This document shows, piece by piece, positions 27,882 through 36,594 of a stretch of DNA of 64,000 nt. The position numbers and the translations under genes are program-made. The notes beneath the pieces were generated by a model. It was given only the letters and a program-made list of their open reading frames with translations, ran no database searches and was not told the DNA's origin. The DNA is from an uncultured Prevotella sp. (GTDB lineage Bacteria > Bacteroidota > Bacteroidia > Bacteroidales > Bacteroidaceae), in the NCBI GenBank assembly GCA_944320305.1, contig CALUGW010000001.1:1-64000 (forward strand), read 5' to 3'. The stretch's first letter is position 1; the number at the start of each line of letters is the position of its first letter.

Positions 27882-28481
27882 ATGAGCAATTTCGAACGTA
27901 TGACCGACGAAGAGTTGGCCTTACTGTACGTTGGAGGAAACAACAGGGCTTTTGATGAGTTATTGTCGCGCACGCAGTCGAAGCTCTTCACCTATATTAT
28001 GTTTGTGGTCAGAGACCACGACACGGCCAACGATATCTTCCAAGACACCTTTGTGAAGGTGATTATGAAACTGCAGGAGGGCAAATACACCGACTCAGGC
28101 AAGTTCTCCTATTGGATTACGCGCATCGCCCACAATGTGATAATGGACTGGTATCGGCAGAACAAGAGCGAGCGCATTGTCGAGCCGACAGAAGACAACG
28201 ACCTGACTAATCTCCGCACGGCGTCGGTCGTTGACGTCTGCCGCGAGAACGAGCTTGTCAACGAGCAGGTCCTTGCCGACGTCCGCCGCATGATGGACGC
28301 CCTTCCGGCCCCGCAGCGCGAAGTGGTCTATATGCGCTTTTACCAGCAGATGTCGTTCAAGGAGATTGCCGATGTGACCGGCGTGAGCATCAACACGTCG
28401 CTCGGTCGTATGCGTTATGCTATTCTCAACCTGCGGCGCATGGCCCGCGAGCACGCTATTGCGCTGAGCCTTGAGCGCTGA
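27882..28481 (+). CDS. ECF-type RNA polymerase sigma factor (RpoE-like)
   Basis: The 199-residue protein has a sigma region 2 (NRAFDELLSRTQSKLFTYIM, then DHDTANDIFQDTFVKVI and KFSYWITRIAHNVIMDWYRQ) and a region 4 HTH (LPAPQREVVYMRFYQQMSFKEIADVTGVSINTSLGRMRYAILNL). Unlike the sigma factor of the AT-rich cluster, it has no adjacent anti-sigma gene and has host-like GC content. Such orphan sigma factors are common in Bacteroidales cores. The target genes cannot be read from the window. Confidence 0.9.
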   Translation: MSNFERMTDEELALLYVGGNNRAFDELLSRTQSKLFTYIMFVVRDHDTANDIFQDTFVKVIMKLQEGKYTDSGKFSYWITRIAHNVIMDWYRQNKSERIVEPTEDNDLTNLRTASVVDVCRENELVNEQVLADVRRMMDALPAPQREVVYMRFYQQMSFKEIADVTGVSINTSLGRMRYAILNLRRMAREHAIALSLER

Positions 28482-28518
28482 CAGGCGAGTCCTTGGTGGC
28501 GTAAATGTCATGTGGAGC

Positions 28519-28555
28519 AACAACAAAGTCCGCGCCTGGCGCGGACTTTGTTGTT
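28519..28555. terminator. bidirectional terminator, 17-bp perfect stem
   Basis: A perfect 17-bp stem (28519-28535 with 28539-28555) around a 3-nt loop, with A-run and T-run flanks. It serves the sigma gene on the plus strand and the ccsBA operon on the minus strand. Confidence 0.85.
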
Positions 28556-28581
28556 CTTGTGGCTGTGGCCGTGTCTTTGTG

Positions 28582-30870
28582 TCAGGCGTAAGTGTGCATT
28601 CCGCTGCCCAGAAAATAGTTTACCCCGAAGTAAGTCATGAGTATTGTGAGGAAGGCCAGCACCATGAACAGGTGGTAGCGGGCGGGGCGGCGCAGTGAGG
28701 GCAGGCTGTCGGAGTGAGCGCCTATGGCGTAGACCATGAGCGTTATCAAGGCCCATGTCTCCTTGGCGTCCCAGCTCCAGTAGCGCCCCCACGATATGTT
28801 GGCCCACACCGCGCCGATGAAGATGCCGGCCGCCAGCGCGGCAAGGGCGGGGTAGAGCATCATTCTGCTGAGCAGCATGAGCTGACGGCAGGCCTCTTCG
28901 CCGCCGTGGCTGCCGGCTGCCGGTGTGCCGCGTCCGGATGCCTTGTCCACCGCAAGAGCCGTAAGCCCGCAGATGAATGTGAGAGACAGCAGCGCGAAGG
29001 CCAGCATGACGAGCGACACATGGACGCTGAGCAGCGGCGAGTTGAGCACGGGCATGATGTTGGTGATGGCCGGATCCATCTGGTTTATGTGCGACACGAG
29101 CAGGAAGAGGCCCGACATGAGCAGTCCGAACGGCAGGACAATGGCAAAGCGGCGGCAGCTTATGAGCGACAGCAGCATGACGAGCCACGCCACAAGCAGC
29201 ATGGTCTCGTAGCCGTTGGACATCGGTATGTTGCCCGAGATGACCCACCTCAGCGCCAGGCAGGCCGTGAGGGCGGCAAAAGACAGTGCCATGACCGCCA
29301 CGGCGACGGCTTTCGGCACATTCCTCCGGGGGCGGGTTGGGCTGTCGGTGGTCTGCCGACGGCTAAGTCTGCGCAGTGTTGCCGCCAGCGCAAGCAGTCC
29401 GGCGGTGAGGTTGACAACAAACAGTGTAGTGGCAAAAGGCACTCTGTTGTAAATCCGTTCGGCCTTTGTCTGCGTCTCTGAAGGCAGTGACGAGCCGGCC
29501 CGGCTCGATTGGTATTGTCTTATTTTGTCTGCAATCCGTTCCACTTTGGCCGTGTTTCCGGCGGCTGCCTCATCCTCAATCAGGGCAAAGACCTTTGTGA
29601 TGAATGCTGTCTGGCCGCTGTCAAGGCCGGCCGGAAGCCTGTCGGCCGGGGCATACCATTGCGTGGTGCCGTTGCTGTCGGTGTGGGGAAACACTTTCAG
29701 CAGCACCCCACGGCGCAACTGCATGATGAGCATCAGTTTGTCGTCAATGTCGGCTGCCTGTCTGTGGAATGCGTCGCGGTTGCCGTGATAGTACTCTTCA
29801 ACGTAGGGTCCGAGGATGTAACCGCCCATGTCGCTGTTGAAGAACGTCTGCATAGAGACGTATTCCGGCAGCTGGAGAGTGCTGCGCAGGTCTCCCTTCT
29901 TGAGCCTGATGAATGGCTCTCCGGCCCATTCTTCGCTCCAGAAGAGCCAGCCCGTGAGCACCTGCTCGGCAGTAAGGCCCTTATAAGAGGCCGAGCCGTA
30001 GATCTTTTTCGTAAAGTCGATGGCGAAAGTCTGCAGCGGGCAGACGCGGTTGTTGTAGAGGATGTGCATCTCGCCGAGTATCGCGGCGGTCTTTTCCGGC
30101 AGGGTGGGGGCGGCGGCCCGGCTCAGGGCTGGCGCGGCCATGACCGCAACAGCCAGTGCGCCGCGGCGCAGCAGCGGAGAGCTTAGGGTGCGGCGGAAGC
30201 CGCCTTTGGGGTCGGCGAGCATCCACAGCAGGGAAAACAGCAGCAGGGCGTAGCCAGTGTAGGTTGTTGCGATGCCCCACGGGTCGGCGTTTATGCTCAG
30301 AATGCTGCCGCGCATATCGCGGTCGTAGTCGTTCTGGTAGAAGCGGACTCCGTTGTGGCTGTGGATGTTGTTCATCGAGACGCAGGCCTCGCTTGTGGCG
30401 TTTCCGTCTGTGATGACGAAGCGGGTCACATAGTCCGACGGTGCGGTTGTGCCCTCGTAGTATTTCGTCTCAAAACTCTTGAGACTCAGACTGAACGGCA
30501 GCGGCCATTCTTTCACGCTGTCGCCGTCGAGCGTCATGTATTTGTCTGTGGTCTCGCCCAGTCTCAGGTGTACAATGCCCTGGACCGAGCTGACGCGGGT
30601 TATGAGCGCCCCCGCGAGGATGACTGCCAGCGAAAGGTGTAGAGCGACGGTTGAGGCGCGGCGCACTCTGCGCCCTATGAACCAGGCTATGGCCGCCGCC
30701 GCGAGCAAGGCCCAGAGCGCGGTGAACCACCACGAGCCGTAGACGTGGCGGGCGGCGTAGAGTGTTCCGTGTTCTTTCTCTATGAGAGTGGCCGCCGCCA
30801 TGCCACCGATGGTGGCGATGTAGAGTGCGGCCAGAGTCTTTTTCAGTGTTTGTTTAGTTTGGGCTTTCAT
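28582..30870 (-). CDS. ccsBA: cytochrome c maturation protein CcsBA (ResB-CcsA fusion)
   Basis: I use the ATG at 30870 (a GTG at 30888 would add six residues). The 762-residue membrane protein has an N-terminal ResB/CcsB part with four membrane helices and a large periplasmic loop, then a C-terminal CcsA part with multiple helices and the heme-binding WWD motif (WGRYWSWDAKETWALI, ~690). System II CcsBA exports heme and joins it to CXXCH motifs. The adjacent di-heme oxidoreductase gene in the same operon supplies an obvious client. Confidence 0.9.
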   Translation of the reverse strand: MKAQTKQTLKKTLAALYIATIGGMAAATLIEKEHGTLYAARHVYGSWWFTALWALLAAAAIAWFIGRRVRRASTVALHLSLAVILAGALITRVSSVQGIVHLRLGETTDKYMTLDGDSVKEWPLPFSLSLKSFETKYYEGTTAPSDYVTRFVITDGNATSEACVSMNNIHSHNGVRFYQNDYDRDMRGSILSINADPWGIATTYTGYALLLFSLLWMLADPKGGFRRTLSSPLLRRGALAVAVMAAPALSRAAAPTLPEKTAAILGEMHILYNNRVCPLQTFAIDFTKKIYGSASYKGLTAEQVLTGWLFWSEEWAGEPFIRLKKGDLRSTLQLPEYVSMQTFFNSDMGGYILGPYVEEYYHGNRDAFHRQAADIDDKLMLIMQLRRGVLLKVFPHTDSNGTTQWYAPADRLPAGLDSGQTAFITKVFALIEDEAAAGNTAKVERIADKIRQYQSSRAGSSLPSETQTKAERIYNRVPFATTLFVVNLTAGLLALAATLRRLSRRQTTDSPTRPRRNVPKAVAVAVMALSFAALTACLALRWVISGNIPMSNGYETMLLVAWLVMLLSLISCRRFAIVLPFGLLMSGLFLLVSHINQMDPAITNIMPVLNSPLLSVHVSLVMLAFALLSLTFICGLTALAVDKASGRGTPAAGSHGGEEACRQLMLLSRMMLYPALAALAAGIFIGAVWANISWGRYWSWDAKETWALITLMVYAIGAHSDSLPSLRRPARYHLFMVLAFLTILMTYFGVNYFLGSGMHTYA

Positions 30871-30983
30871 TTCCGTTTGTTGTTTCACGGGTGCGAATAT
30901 GTTCCGGACAGTGCCGTCTTGTGAATAAAGGCAGGCCGCCCGATATTTGCGGCGGCCTGCCTTGCCGGTGTCTGGTGGTGTTG

Positions 30984-32789
30984 TCAGATGGCTTCGATGA
31001 ACGCTACGACGGCGTCGCGGTCATCCTTGCTCAGGTTGTAGAACTGCTTGGCGCTGTCGAAAGCGTCTGATTGGGCCGAGTAGCCGTGCCACATGATGGC
31101 CTCGACGACGTTGCGCGCGCGGCAGTCGTGCAGGCGGTCGCTGGCTCCGGTGAGGCGCATTGACAGTCCGCGCCCCCAGAGCGGGGTTGTGCGGCACCAC
31201 CCGGTGCGTATGTCGTTGGCCATGAAGAGGCGGTGCTGCACCATGTCGGAGTAAGGCCATATCTTCTGGAACGGGAAGCGTGGCAGAATGTTCTGCGCGT
31301 CGAGTCCGTTGGCCTTGGCGTAGGCCTTGATGCTGTTGTCCACCCAGTAGTTGTCCTCGCCGGTTGTCCACGACGGGCGGTGGCAGCTGGCGCAGCCCAT
31401 CTGCATGAACAGCTGCTTGCCGCGCTTCACCTTGGCGGTGTTCAAGTCGCGCGCGGCAGGCACGGCCAGACCTCTGTGCCACACCATGAAGTCGTAATAG
31501 TCCTTGTCGCTCATCTCCTCTTCGCCGTTGTATGGCGCGCCGTCAACGAAGTAGCGGCGGAACGTCGCGCTGTCGGAGGCGGCGGTGAGACCCAGCAGCA
31601 GGTTCACGCGCTCGGCAATGCCGTTTGCCGTTCCGTCGGCGTAGTAGGGGTGGAGGATGGAGCTTTCGTCCTCTCCGTGGCGCATGATGTAGTCGAGCAC
31701 CTCCTTGTCCTCCGACATTGCCTTGGCCCATGCCTTGGTGGTGTAGAGGTAATGGCGGTCGGAGCGGGTCACGTTGGTGATGTTCCAGATGGCGTTAGCG
31801 CCGGCGCCGTCCTGCAGCGAGGCGCGTGTCATGGCGTAAGTGAATTTCTTCACTTTCTTCTGTCCGTCGGCCAGAGTGTACCATGCAGAGGCCGCCCAGT
31901 CGTTGGCCGCGGCGTCCCACATGGCCGGGTTGAGCACGTCGCTCACCTGCTTGCCGCGCGCTACGGCAGCTGCGGCCTGGCGGCGGTACTCAAGTCTCAT
32001 TGAGTCCTGGTCGATGGCGTCGAGCAGCCCGGTGCCGTAGATGCCGATTGTTGACTCAAGCCGCACCTCGTAGTTTGTCGGCTTGGGGTTGGTGTTGAAC
32101 GCCCAGTCCTCTATTTTCACATCGGGATAAATGAGCGAATATCTCTCGCCGTCGGCAAACTGCATTGGCAGGCCGCTTGGCATTGACGTGACGTTGACCC
32201 AGTTGATAGTGATTCCGGCCTCGTCGATAGGGGCTTTGAACGGGTGCATGGCCTGTGTCTGCGGCATGCCCGTCACCTCGGTGATGTAGGAGTTGGCGGC
32301 GTAGGCCGTCCCGTCGGGGTTGACGCCTGCCGTGGGGTGGTAGACCACGAGCAGATAGCCGTTGCCGATGGTGTTGGCCTTGTAGGCCGTCTGGCGCTTG
32401 CCGTGGCCGTATGCGGGGTGGCAGTGAATGCAGCTGCTGCGTGTCCATGCCGGTCCGAGTCCCTTGCGCGGGTCTTCGGTGATGGTGTAAAGGTGCTCGA
32501 AGAAGTCCTCGCCCTTGTTGAAGCTCACCTCCATGTCCGGATACTGGGTCACGGCCGGGGCCGCTGCGGAGTAGCTTACGTTTTCTGTCGTGCCGAGGCG
32601 TCCTCCGGAATACCACTCGTCGGCGGAGAAAACATCGTTGCCCACGCCGAACACGCTGTCGGCTGGAGTCAGTGAGCCGAGAGAGCCTCCGCCGCCGTCG
32701 CCTGTGCTTTCGTCGTCGGAGCAGGCTGCAAGCAGTGGCGCCGCCACTGCCAGTGCCCATGCCAGTCTTGATAAATTGTTCTGTTTCAT
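30984..32789 (-). CDS. di-heme c-type oxidoreductase lipoprotein (DHOR/DUF1111 family)
   Basis: The 601-residue protein has a lipobox (LLAACSDDES, C23). There are two heme c sites: CIHCH at 120-124 and CASCH near 465. The family is related to MauG/cytochrome c peroxidase and often called thiol oxidoreductase. The mature protein sits on the periplasmic or outer face. In this operon it follows an imelysin and a porin and precedes ccsBA, which would attach its hemes. A redox role in metal or thiol handling is inference. Confidence 0.88.
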   Translation of the reverse strand: MKQNNLSRLAWALAVAAPLLAACSDDESTGDGGGGSLGSLTPADSVFGVGNDVFSADEWYSGGRLGTTENVSYSAAAPAVTQYPDMEVSFNKGEDFFEHLYTITEDPRKGLGPAWTRSSCIHCHPAYGHGKRQTAYKANTIGNGYLLVVYHPTAGVNPDGTAYAANSYITEVTGMPQTQAMHPFKAPIDEAGITINWVNVTSMPSGLPMQFADGERYSLIYPDVKIEDWAFNTNPKPTNYEVRLESTIGIYGTGLLDAIDQDSMRLEYRRQAAAAVARGKQVSDVLNPAMWDAAANDWAASAWYTLADGQKKVKKFTYAMTRASLQDGAGANAIWNITNVTRSDRHYLYTTKAWAKAMSEDKEVLDYIMRHGEDESSILHPYYADGTANGIAERVNLLLGLTAASDSATFRRYFVDGAPYNGEEEMSDKDYYDFMVWHRGLAVPAARDLNTAKVKRGKQLFMQMGCASCHRPSWTTGEDNYWVDNSIKAYAKANGLDAQNILPRFPFQKIWPYSDMVQHRLFMANDIRTGWCRTTPLWGRGLSMRLTGASDRLHDCRARNVVEAIMWHGYSAQSDAFDSAKQFYNLSKDDRDAVVAFIEAI

Positions 32790-32896
32790 ATTTGTTTAAT
32801 TTTATGTTATAAAGTCGTTAAAGATGCTCACAGTCCGGGCGCCCCGCCGCTTTTACTCGGCTGGACACCCGGTCTGTGTGACAGAATAGCTGTGGC

Positions 32897-34156
32897 TTAA
32901 TCGTATTCCTCGTAAACGTTGTCGTCTTCGAAGGCCATGTTCCAGATGGTGCTGACGTACTTCACAAATGGAGCGGGCATATTGCCGATGCGGGTGATGG
33001 CGTTGCTCACCGCGCCCTCCACCTGCGCGTTGGTGTCAGACCCGTCGATGCCGGCAAAGAAGTTGTGGAAGCTGTACTCGGCTGCTGTGCCGTTGGTGCT
33101 TCCGTACCACACGTTGCGGATGGAGCGGATGTTGTCCTGGAAGTCGGTTATGGAGTTGTAGCTGTAGGGCGACTCCACGTATGATATGTCGCCGGCGGAG
33201 AACGGGTTGGCAATCTTGGCCGTGCCCACCTCTGTTGCTATGGCTGCCGCGCTGCCCTCGTCGAGCGAGAGCACCTGGGTTATGGCGTCGGTGAGATTGG
33301 CGAAGCGGCTCTTGCTGCCGGAGATTCCGGCCAGTTTCAGGTTGTCGCCGTAGGAGAGGCCGCCGTCTTGGGTGGTGATGGCCAGTCCGGCGTTCTTCAC
33401 CAGCTGTGCGCGCCCGGCGTTTCCGGCGGTCTCGCCCTCCCATGCCACCTGGAGCTGGAATGTGCGCTCCTTGAGCAGGGTGCAGATTGTCTGTGCGTAT
33501 TTCAGCTCGTCGGAGCCTTTGACTCCCTCGAACTGCGGATAGGTGTCGTTACCGCGGAGTTCCTCAACCTTGCGCGGCTGGCCGTTGCGGAACAGGATGA
33601 ACTCAAGCGCGTGGAACCCGAGGATGGACTGGTCGTTGAGTGCGTCGCCCGACATACCGTTGTTGAAGTAGGCCAGAAGCATTGTGCGGTTGAGCGGCCA
33701 TGAGTCTATGGTCGGGTCGATTTCATAGTCTGTGGCGGCTCCCATGAGGAAAGCCTCGCTGCGCTCCCATTTCTCGCGGGCCTGCTTGAAGTAGGCGCAG
33801 GCGTTGTTGATCTGCTCCTGTGTTATGGTTTCGGCGGTCAGGCCGTGCAGCACCGCCTCGAGCGACTCCACGTCGTCGGCCAGGTCGGTGTACGTGGGCA
33901 CAATCACATCGTCTACAAGATGCGTCAGCACATTGCGCAGATAGGCTTCCTGCTCCGTTGTGAGCCGCGAGCTTCCTATCTGTGTGTTGGCGTTTTCAAG
34001 CTGGGTCACAATGTCTGCGCAGGCGTCTATGGCCTGCTGGCCGTAGGTGCGGTCGCTGTAAACGCCGCCGTCTCCGCCTTCATCTTCGGACGAACAGGAG
34101 GTGAGCGAGCCGAGTCCCATCAGGACTGCGGCGGTAAGGATAAAGAATTTTTTCAT
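32897..34156 (-). CDS. imelysin-family (IrpA-like) lipoprotein
   Basis: The 419-residue protein has a signal peptide and lipobox (SLTSC, C21). The imelysin GxHxxE signature appears as GFHALE (180-185), followed by a second helical half. Imelysins are iron-related envelope proteins, first described as peptidase M75 but probably not proteases. Pairing with a di-heme oxidoreductase is a recurrent context. It is transcribed with the porin upstream (54-bp gap). Confidence 0.88.
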   Translation of the reverse strand: MKKFFILTAAVLMGLGSLTSCSSEDEGGDGGVYSDRTYGQQAIDACADIVTQLENANTQIGSSRLTTEQEAYLRNVLTHLVDDVIVPTYTDLADDVESLEAVLHGLTAETITQEQINNACAYFKQAREKWERSEAFLMGAATDYEIDPTIDSWPLNRTMLLAYFNNGMSGDALNDQSILGFHALEFILFRNGQPRKVEELRGNDTYPQFEGVKGSDELKYAQTICTLLKERTFQLQVAWEGETAGNAGRAQLVKNAGLAITTQDGGLSYGDNLKLAGISGSKSRFANLTDAITQVLSLDEGSAAAIATEVGTAKIANPFSAGDISYVESPYSYNSITDFQDNIRSIRNVWYGSTNGTAAEYSFHNFFAGIDGSDTNAQVEGAVSNAITRIGNMPAPFVKYVSTIWNMAFEDDNVYEEYD

Positions 34157-34209
34157 TGTTTGTGTTTTATGTTTAAGTTAATTGACTTTTGTTCTGGCTT
34201 TAGCGGCTC

Positions 34210-35517
34210 TCAGAGAAACCATCCCTCGTAGGCCACGCCGATGCTGGCGGACGGCTCGTCGTTGTAGATGTCCTTGAGGAAGCGGTGGGAGTATTCTGCC
34301 TTTATCACAATCTGCGGTATCGGATAATAGTTGACACCGGCCGCAATGCGCTTGATGGCGGTGTAGTCGTAAGTCACGTTGCTGGTGTTTGAGGCGTAGG
34401 GGTTGTACTGCTCGTAGCGTCCGAAAACGTAGAGCTTCTGCTTGTCCTGCCTCAGCTTGCCGATTTGCGAGAACACATCATAGCCTGCCTCTATTCCCAC
34501 GGCATAGGCGTTCTTGCTGACGTAGGCCGAGTGCTTGTAGGGCGAGTTGCCGTTCAGGCGGTTGTAGACGTAACGTAGCTGCGCGGCGTCGCCCAGATAG
34601 CCGTAGTCCGCCTGGCCGCGCACAATCCAGTTGTGGCCGCTGTATGTGAAGTCTATCGCGCCGATGAGCACCTGCCCCTTGTACTCGGCGTCCACTCCGT
34701 TGGCGTTGCGCGGATAGCTGTTGCCGATGGAGTGGCCGTAGTAACCGCTCAGGCCGATGCGAAGTCCGGGCACGGAATAGTTGTCGACGCGGAGCGCCAC
34801 CCCATATTTGTTGGCGATGTCGAACTCAAGGGGCGACGAGTTGCCCTTGTTTATCCAGCCGGTGTTGGTGAAGTGGTCGGCGTTCAGCCCGGCAAGGAAC
34901 TGTGCCTCATAGCGCCAGTCGCCGGCGCGCCCCCAGAAGCTGGCTCCCGTCTGGTGCCACGTGGAGGGCATGATGGTGTTCTCGCCCTCCGGGCGGTAGA
35001 CGGTGAAGAAGTTCAGAGGCTCGTGGTGGGCGTTGTTCAGGCCTACGGGCACTACAATGTGGCCCAGGCGCAGGTTCGCCCACGGGGCGAACGATTTCTG
35101 TATCCAGAACTGCTCCAGTTCCACCTCGCCGCCTTTCTCGGTCTCCTGCTCCCATTCGCCTCCTTCCTCATCTTCTTTCTCATAGGCCACTCCGGTGCCG
35201 CCGTGCTCAAACTCTATCTCCGTGCCGAATGTCCAGCCCTTGCCGAAATCGTAGCCGAGGTAGATCACGGCGTGCGGAATGTCGAAACGGCCGTGGCTCG
35301 GGTCGTTGGCGTGCTCGTTGGCCTGGCTGTACCGGCTCACGTGGTCGCTGAAGAAGTTGCGGCTGTAGGCAATCTCGCCGTAGCCGCCGACGCTCAGCCG
35401 CCTGCCGCCTGCATGCTGCATCACGCTGTCGCCTGCCGAGACTTGGGCGCCGGCGGTGCCTGCGTCTGGCATGACGGCCAGCGCTAAGGCCACTGATAGG
35501 ATGGTTCTTGTCTTCAT
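34210..35517 (-). CDS. outer-membrane porin-like beta-barrel protein
   Basis: Starting at 35517 (MKTRTILSVALALAVMPDAG) the product has 435 residues with a signal peptide ending AGAQ. The rest is rich in alternating aromatic strands (YGEIAYSRNFF; WTFGTEIEFEHGG; LRLGHIVVPVG) and ends in an aromatic residue after YEGWFL-type strands, as expected for a barrel. It resembles phosphate-selective/OprO-like porins. An acidic internal stretch (EKEDEEGGEWEQE) may be a metal-facing loop. First gene of the four-gene operon. Confidence 0.82.
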   Translation of the reverse strand: MKTRTILSVALALAVMPDAGTAGAQVSAGDSVMQHAGGRRLSVGGYGEIAYSRNFFSDHVSRYSQANEHANDPSHGRFDIPHAVIYLGYDFGKGWTFGTEIEFEHGGTGVAYEKEDEEGGEWEQETEKGGEVELEQFWIQKSFAPWANLRLGHIVVPVGLNNAHHEPLNFFTVYRPEGENTIMPSTWHQTGASFWGRAGDWRYEAQFLAGLNADHFTNTGWINKGNSSPLEFDIANKYGVALRVDNYSVPGLRIGLSGYYGHSIGNSYPRNANGVDAEYKGQVLIGAIDFTYSGHNWIVRGQADYGYLGDAAQLRYVYNRLNGNSPYKHSAYVSKNAYAVGIEAGYDVFSQIGKLRQDKQKLYVFGRYEQYNPYASNTSNVTYDYTAIKRIAAGVNYYPIPQIVIKAEYSHRFLKDIYNDEPSASIGVAYEGWFL

Positions 35518-35562
35518 TGTCTTGTCGTTTTTCCTTTTATGTTTCCTTATTGGTTTGCGATG

Positions 35563-35593
35563 CAAAATTACTCTTTCCGCCATTTTCAGGCAA
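35563..35593 (-). promoter_or_regulatory. promoter of porin-imelysin-DHOR-ccsBA operon
   Basis: On the minus strand TTG (35591-35593), 20 bp, TAATTTTG (35563-35570), about 45 bp before the porin start. Confidence 0.6.
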
Positions 35594-35826
35594 TACCCAA
35601 AAATTATGAAAAAGTGTAACAAAGGCCAAACAACCATAGACGGGCAACCGGTTGATTACCTATAAATGTGTAAACTGTGTCGAAGTGGCTGTATAGCGGA
35701 GCGGAACGGGAATGCGGACCGGACGGAAAAACGCCTTGCAAAACGAGGACACTGAGACGGCAACACTTCTCGGTGTACTTGTCTTTGTTCAGTTCTGCTG
35801 ATTTGTTAAGAGTGGAATACCGGTTC

Positions 35827-36265
35827 GGTCCGAAAAGCCGGTTGCGCCTTGGCTGCTGTTTCCAAAGACAGATGAGGCGTCATGCATTGGCTGATGAGCA
35901 AACGGTGCGGGAGAAGCTTATGCCTTTGGCAGAGTGCGCCCGCTTCTCAAAAAGGACAACCAAAGGCCTGAAGCGGCATGAAACACGGTGTAAAACGGGG
36001 CGTATCGCATTCTGAAACGGGTCGTTTTGGAGTGCAAAACGGCCTGTTTTGTGCTTCAAAACGGCCTGTTTCAGTTTGAAACCATATGCCGCCAAAATGA
36101 TTATGAATCGGCTAAAGAGCTGCGCCATGCTGTCAAGACTGTAGTCAAAAGAGGTTTGCTTGCTTACGGTTTTCCGGGCGTCGCCGCAATGGGTGAAATC
36201 GAGACGGATCGCGGTCATGTTCCGATTTCGGACAATCCGCCGCAATGGGGTTTCGGACAGCCACG
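35827..36265. repeat. dispersed ~440-bp intergenic repeat, copy 1
   Basis: This block matches 59363-59800 in the same orientation with many substitutions and some indels. Shared landmarks are AAGCCGGTTGCGCC, TGCCTTTGGCAGAGTGCGCC, AAAAAGGACAACCAAAGGC, the internal ~22-bp palindrome cluster, ATATGCCGCCAAA and ACAATCCGCCGCA. A frame reading MPLAECARFSKRTTKG is shared but interrupted in the other copy, so coding is unlikely. The rest of the 35518-36594 gap holds nothing else apart from the hutI terminator. Confidence 0.75.
36008..36080. repeat. cluster B of GGCC-centred palindromic repeats
   Basis: Three ~22-bp units (CTGAAACGGGTCGTTTTGG; GCAAAACGGCCTGTTTTGTG; TCAAAACGGCCTGTTTCAG) lie inside the larger dispersed repeat. 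The unit CAAAACGGCCTGTTTTG is a near-perfect palindrome. Confidence 0.7.
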
Positions 36266-36518
36266 AAATCTTATTATAAACCAGAGTGTGACAGCGGCTT
36301 TTAACCCGAATCGGTCATTGGACTTTTTTCTTATTTTGCGTTCATGTCGGTCAGGCAGTTTTCCGTCTTGTCGCAGGCGTGGCGGGCCACGCGAGGGCAA
36401 GGCGGGAAACAGCCTGACCGGCAGGAATGCGAAAGAAGAAAAATAGCATGACAAACGACCGTAAAAACAGGGCAATGCGGTCTAATGCGATTCGGGTTTA
36501 GGTTGTTTTCAGTGAAAT

Positions 36519-36568
36519 AAAAAAATTGTCGGAATCCCGGAACAGAATGGTTCCCTGGATTCCGACAA
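36519..36568 (-). terminator. terminator of hut operon
   Basis: A 12-bp stem (TTGTCGGAATCC at 36526-36537 with GGATTCCGACAA at 36557-36568) has a further GGAAC/GTTCC stem inside the loop. On the minus strand it is followed by seven T's. It lies 27 bp after the hutI stop. Confidence 0.88.
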
Positions 36569-36594
36569 CCTCAGTGTGACTGTGTCTGCGGGTG

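Noticed and set aside
35677-36015. Plus-strand 112-codon frame in the dispersed repeat
   Set aside because: The matching frame in the second copy is interrupted by stops and conservation is at DNA level in blocks, so it is probably not a gene.
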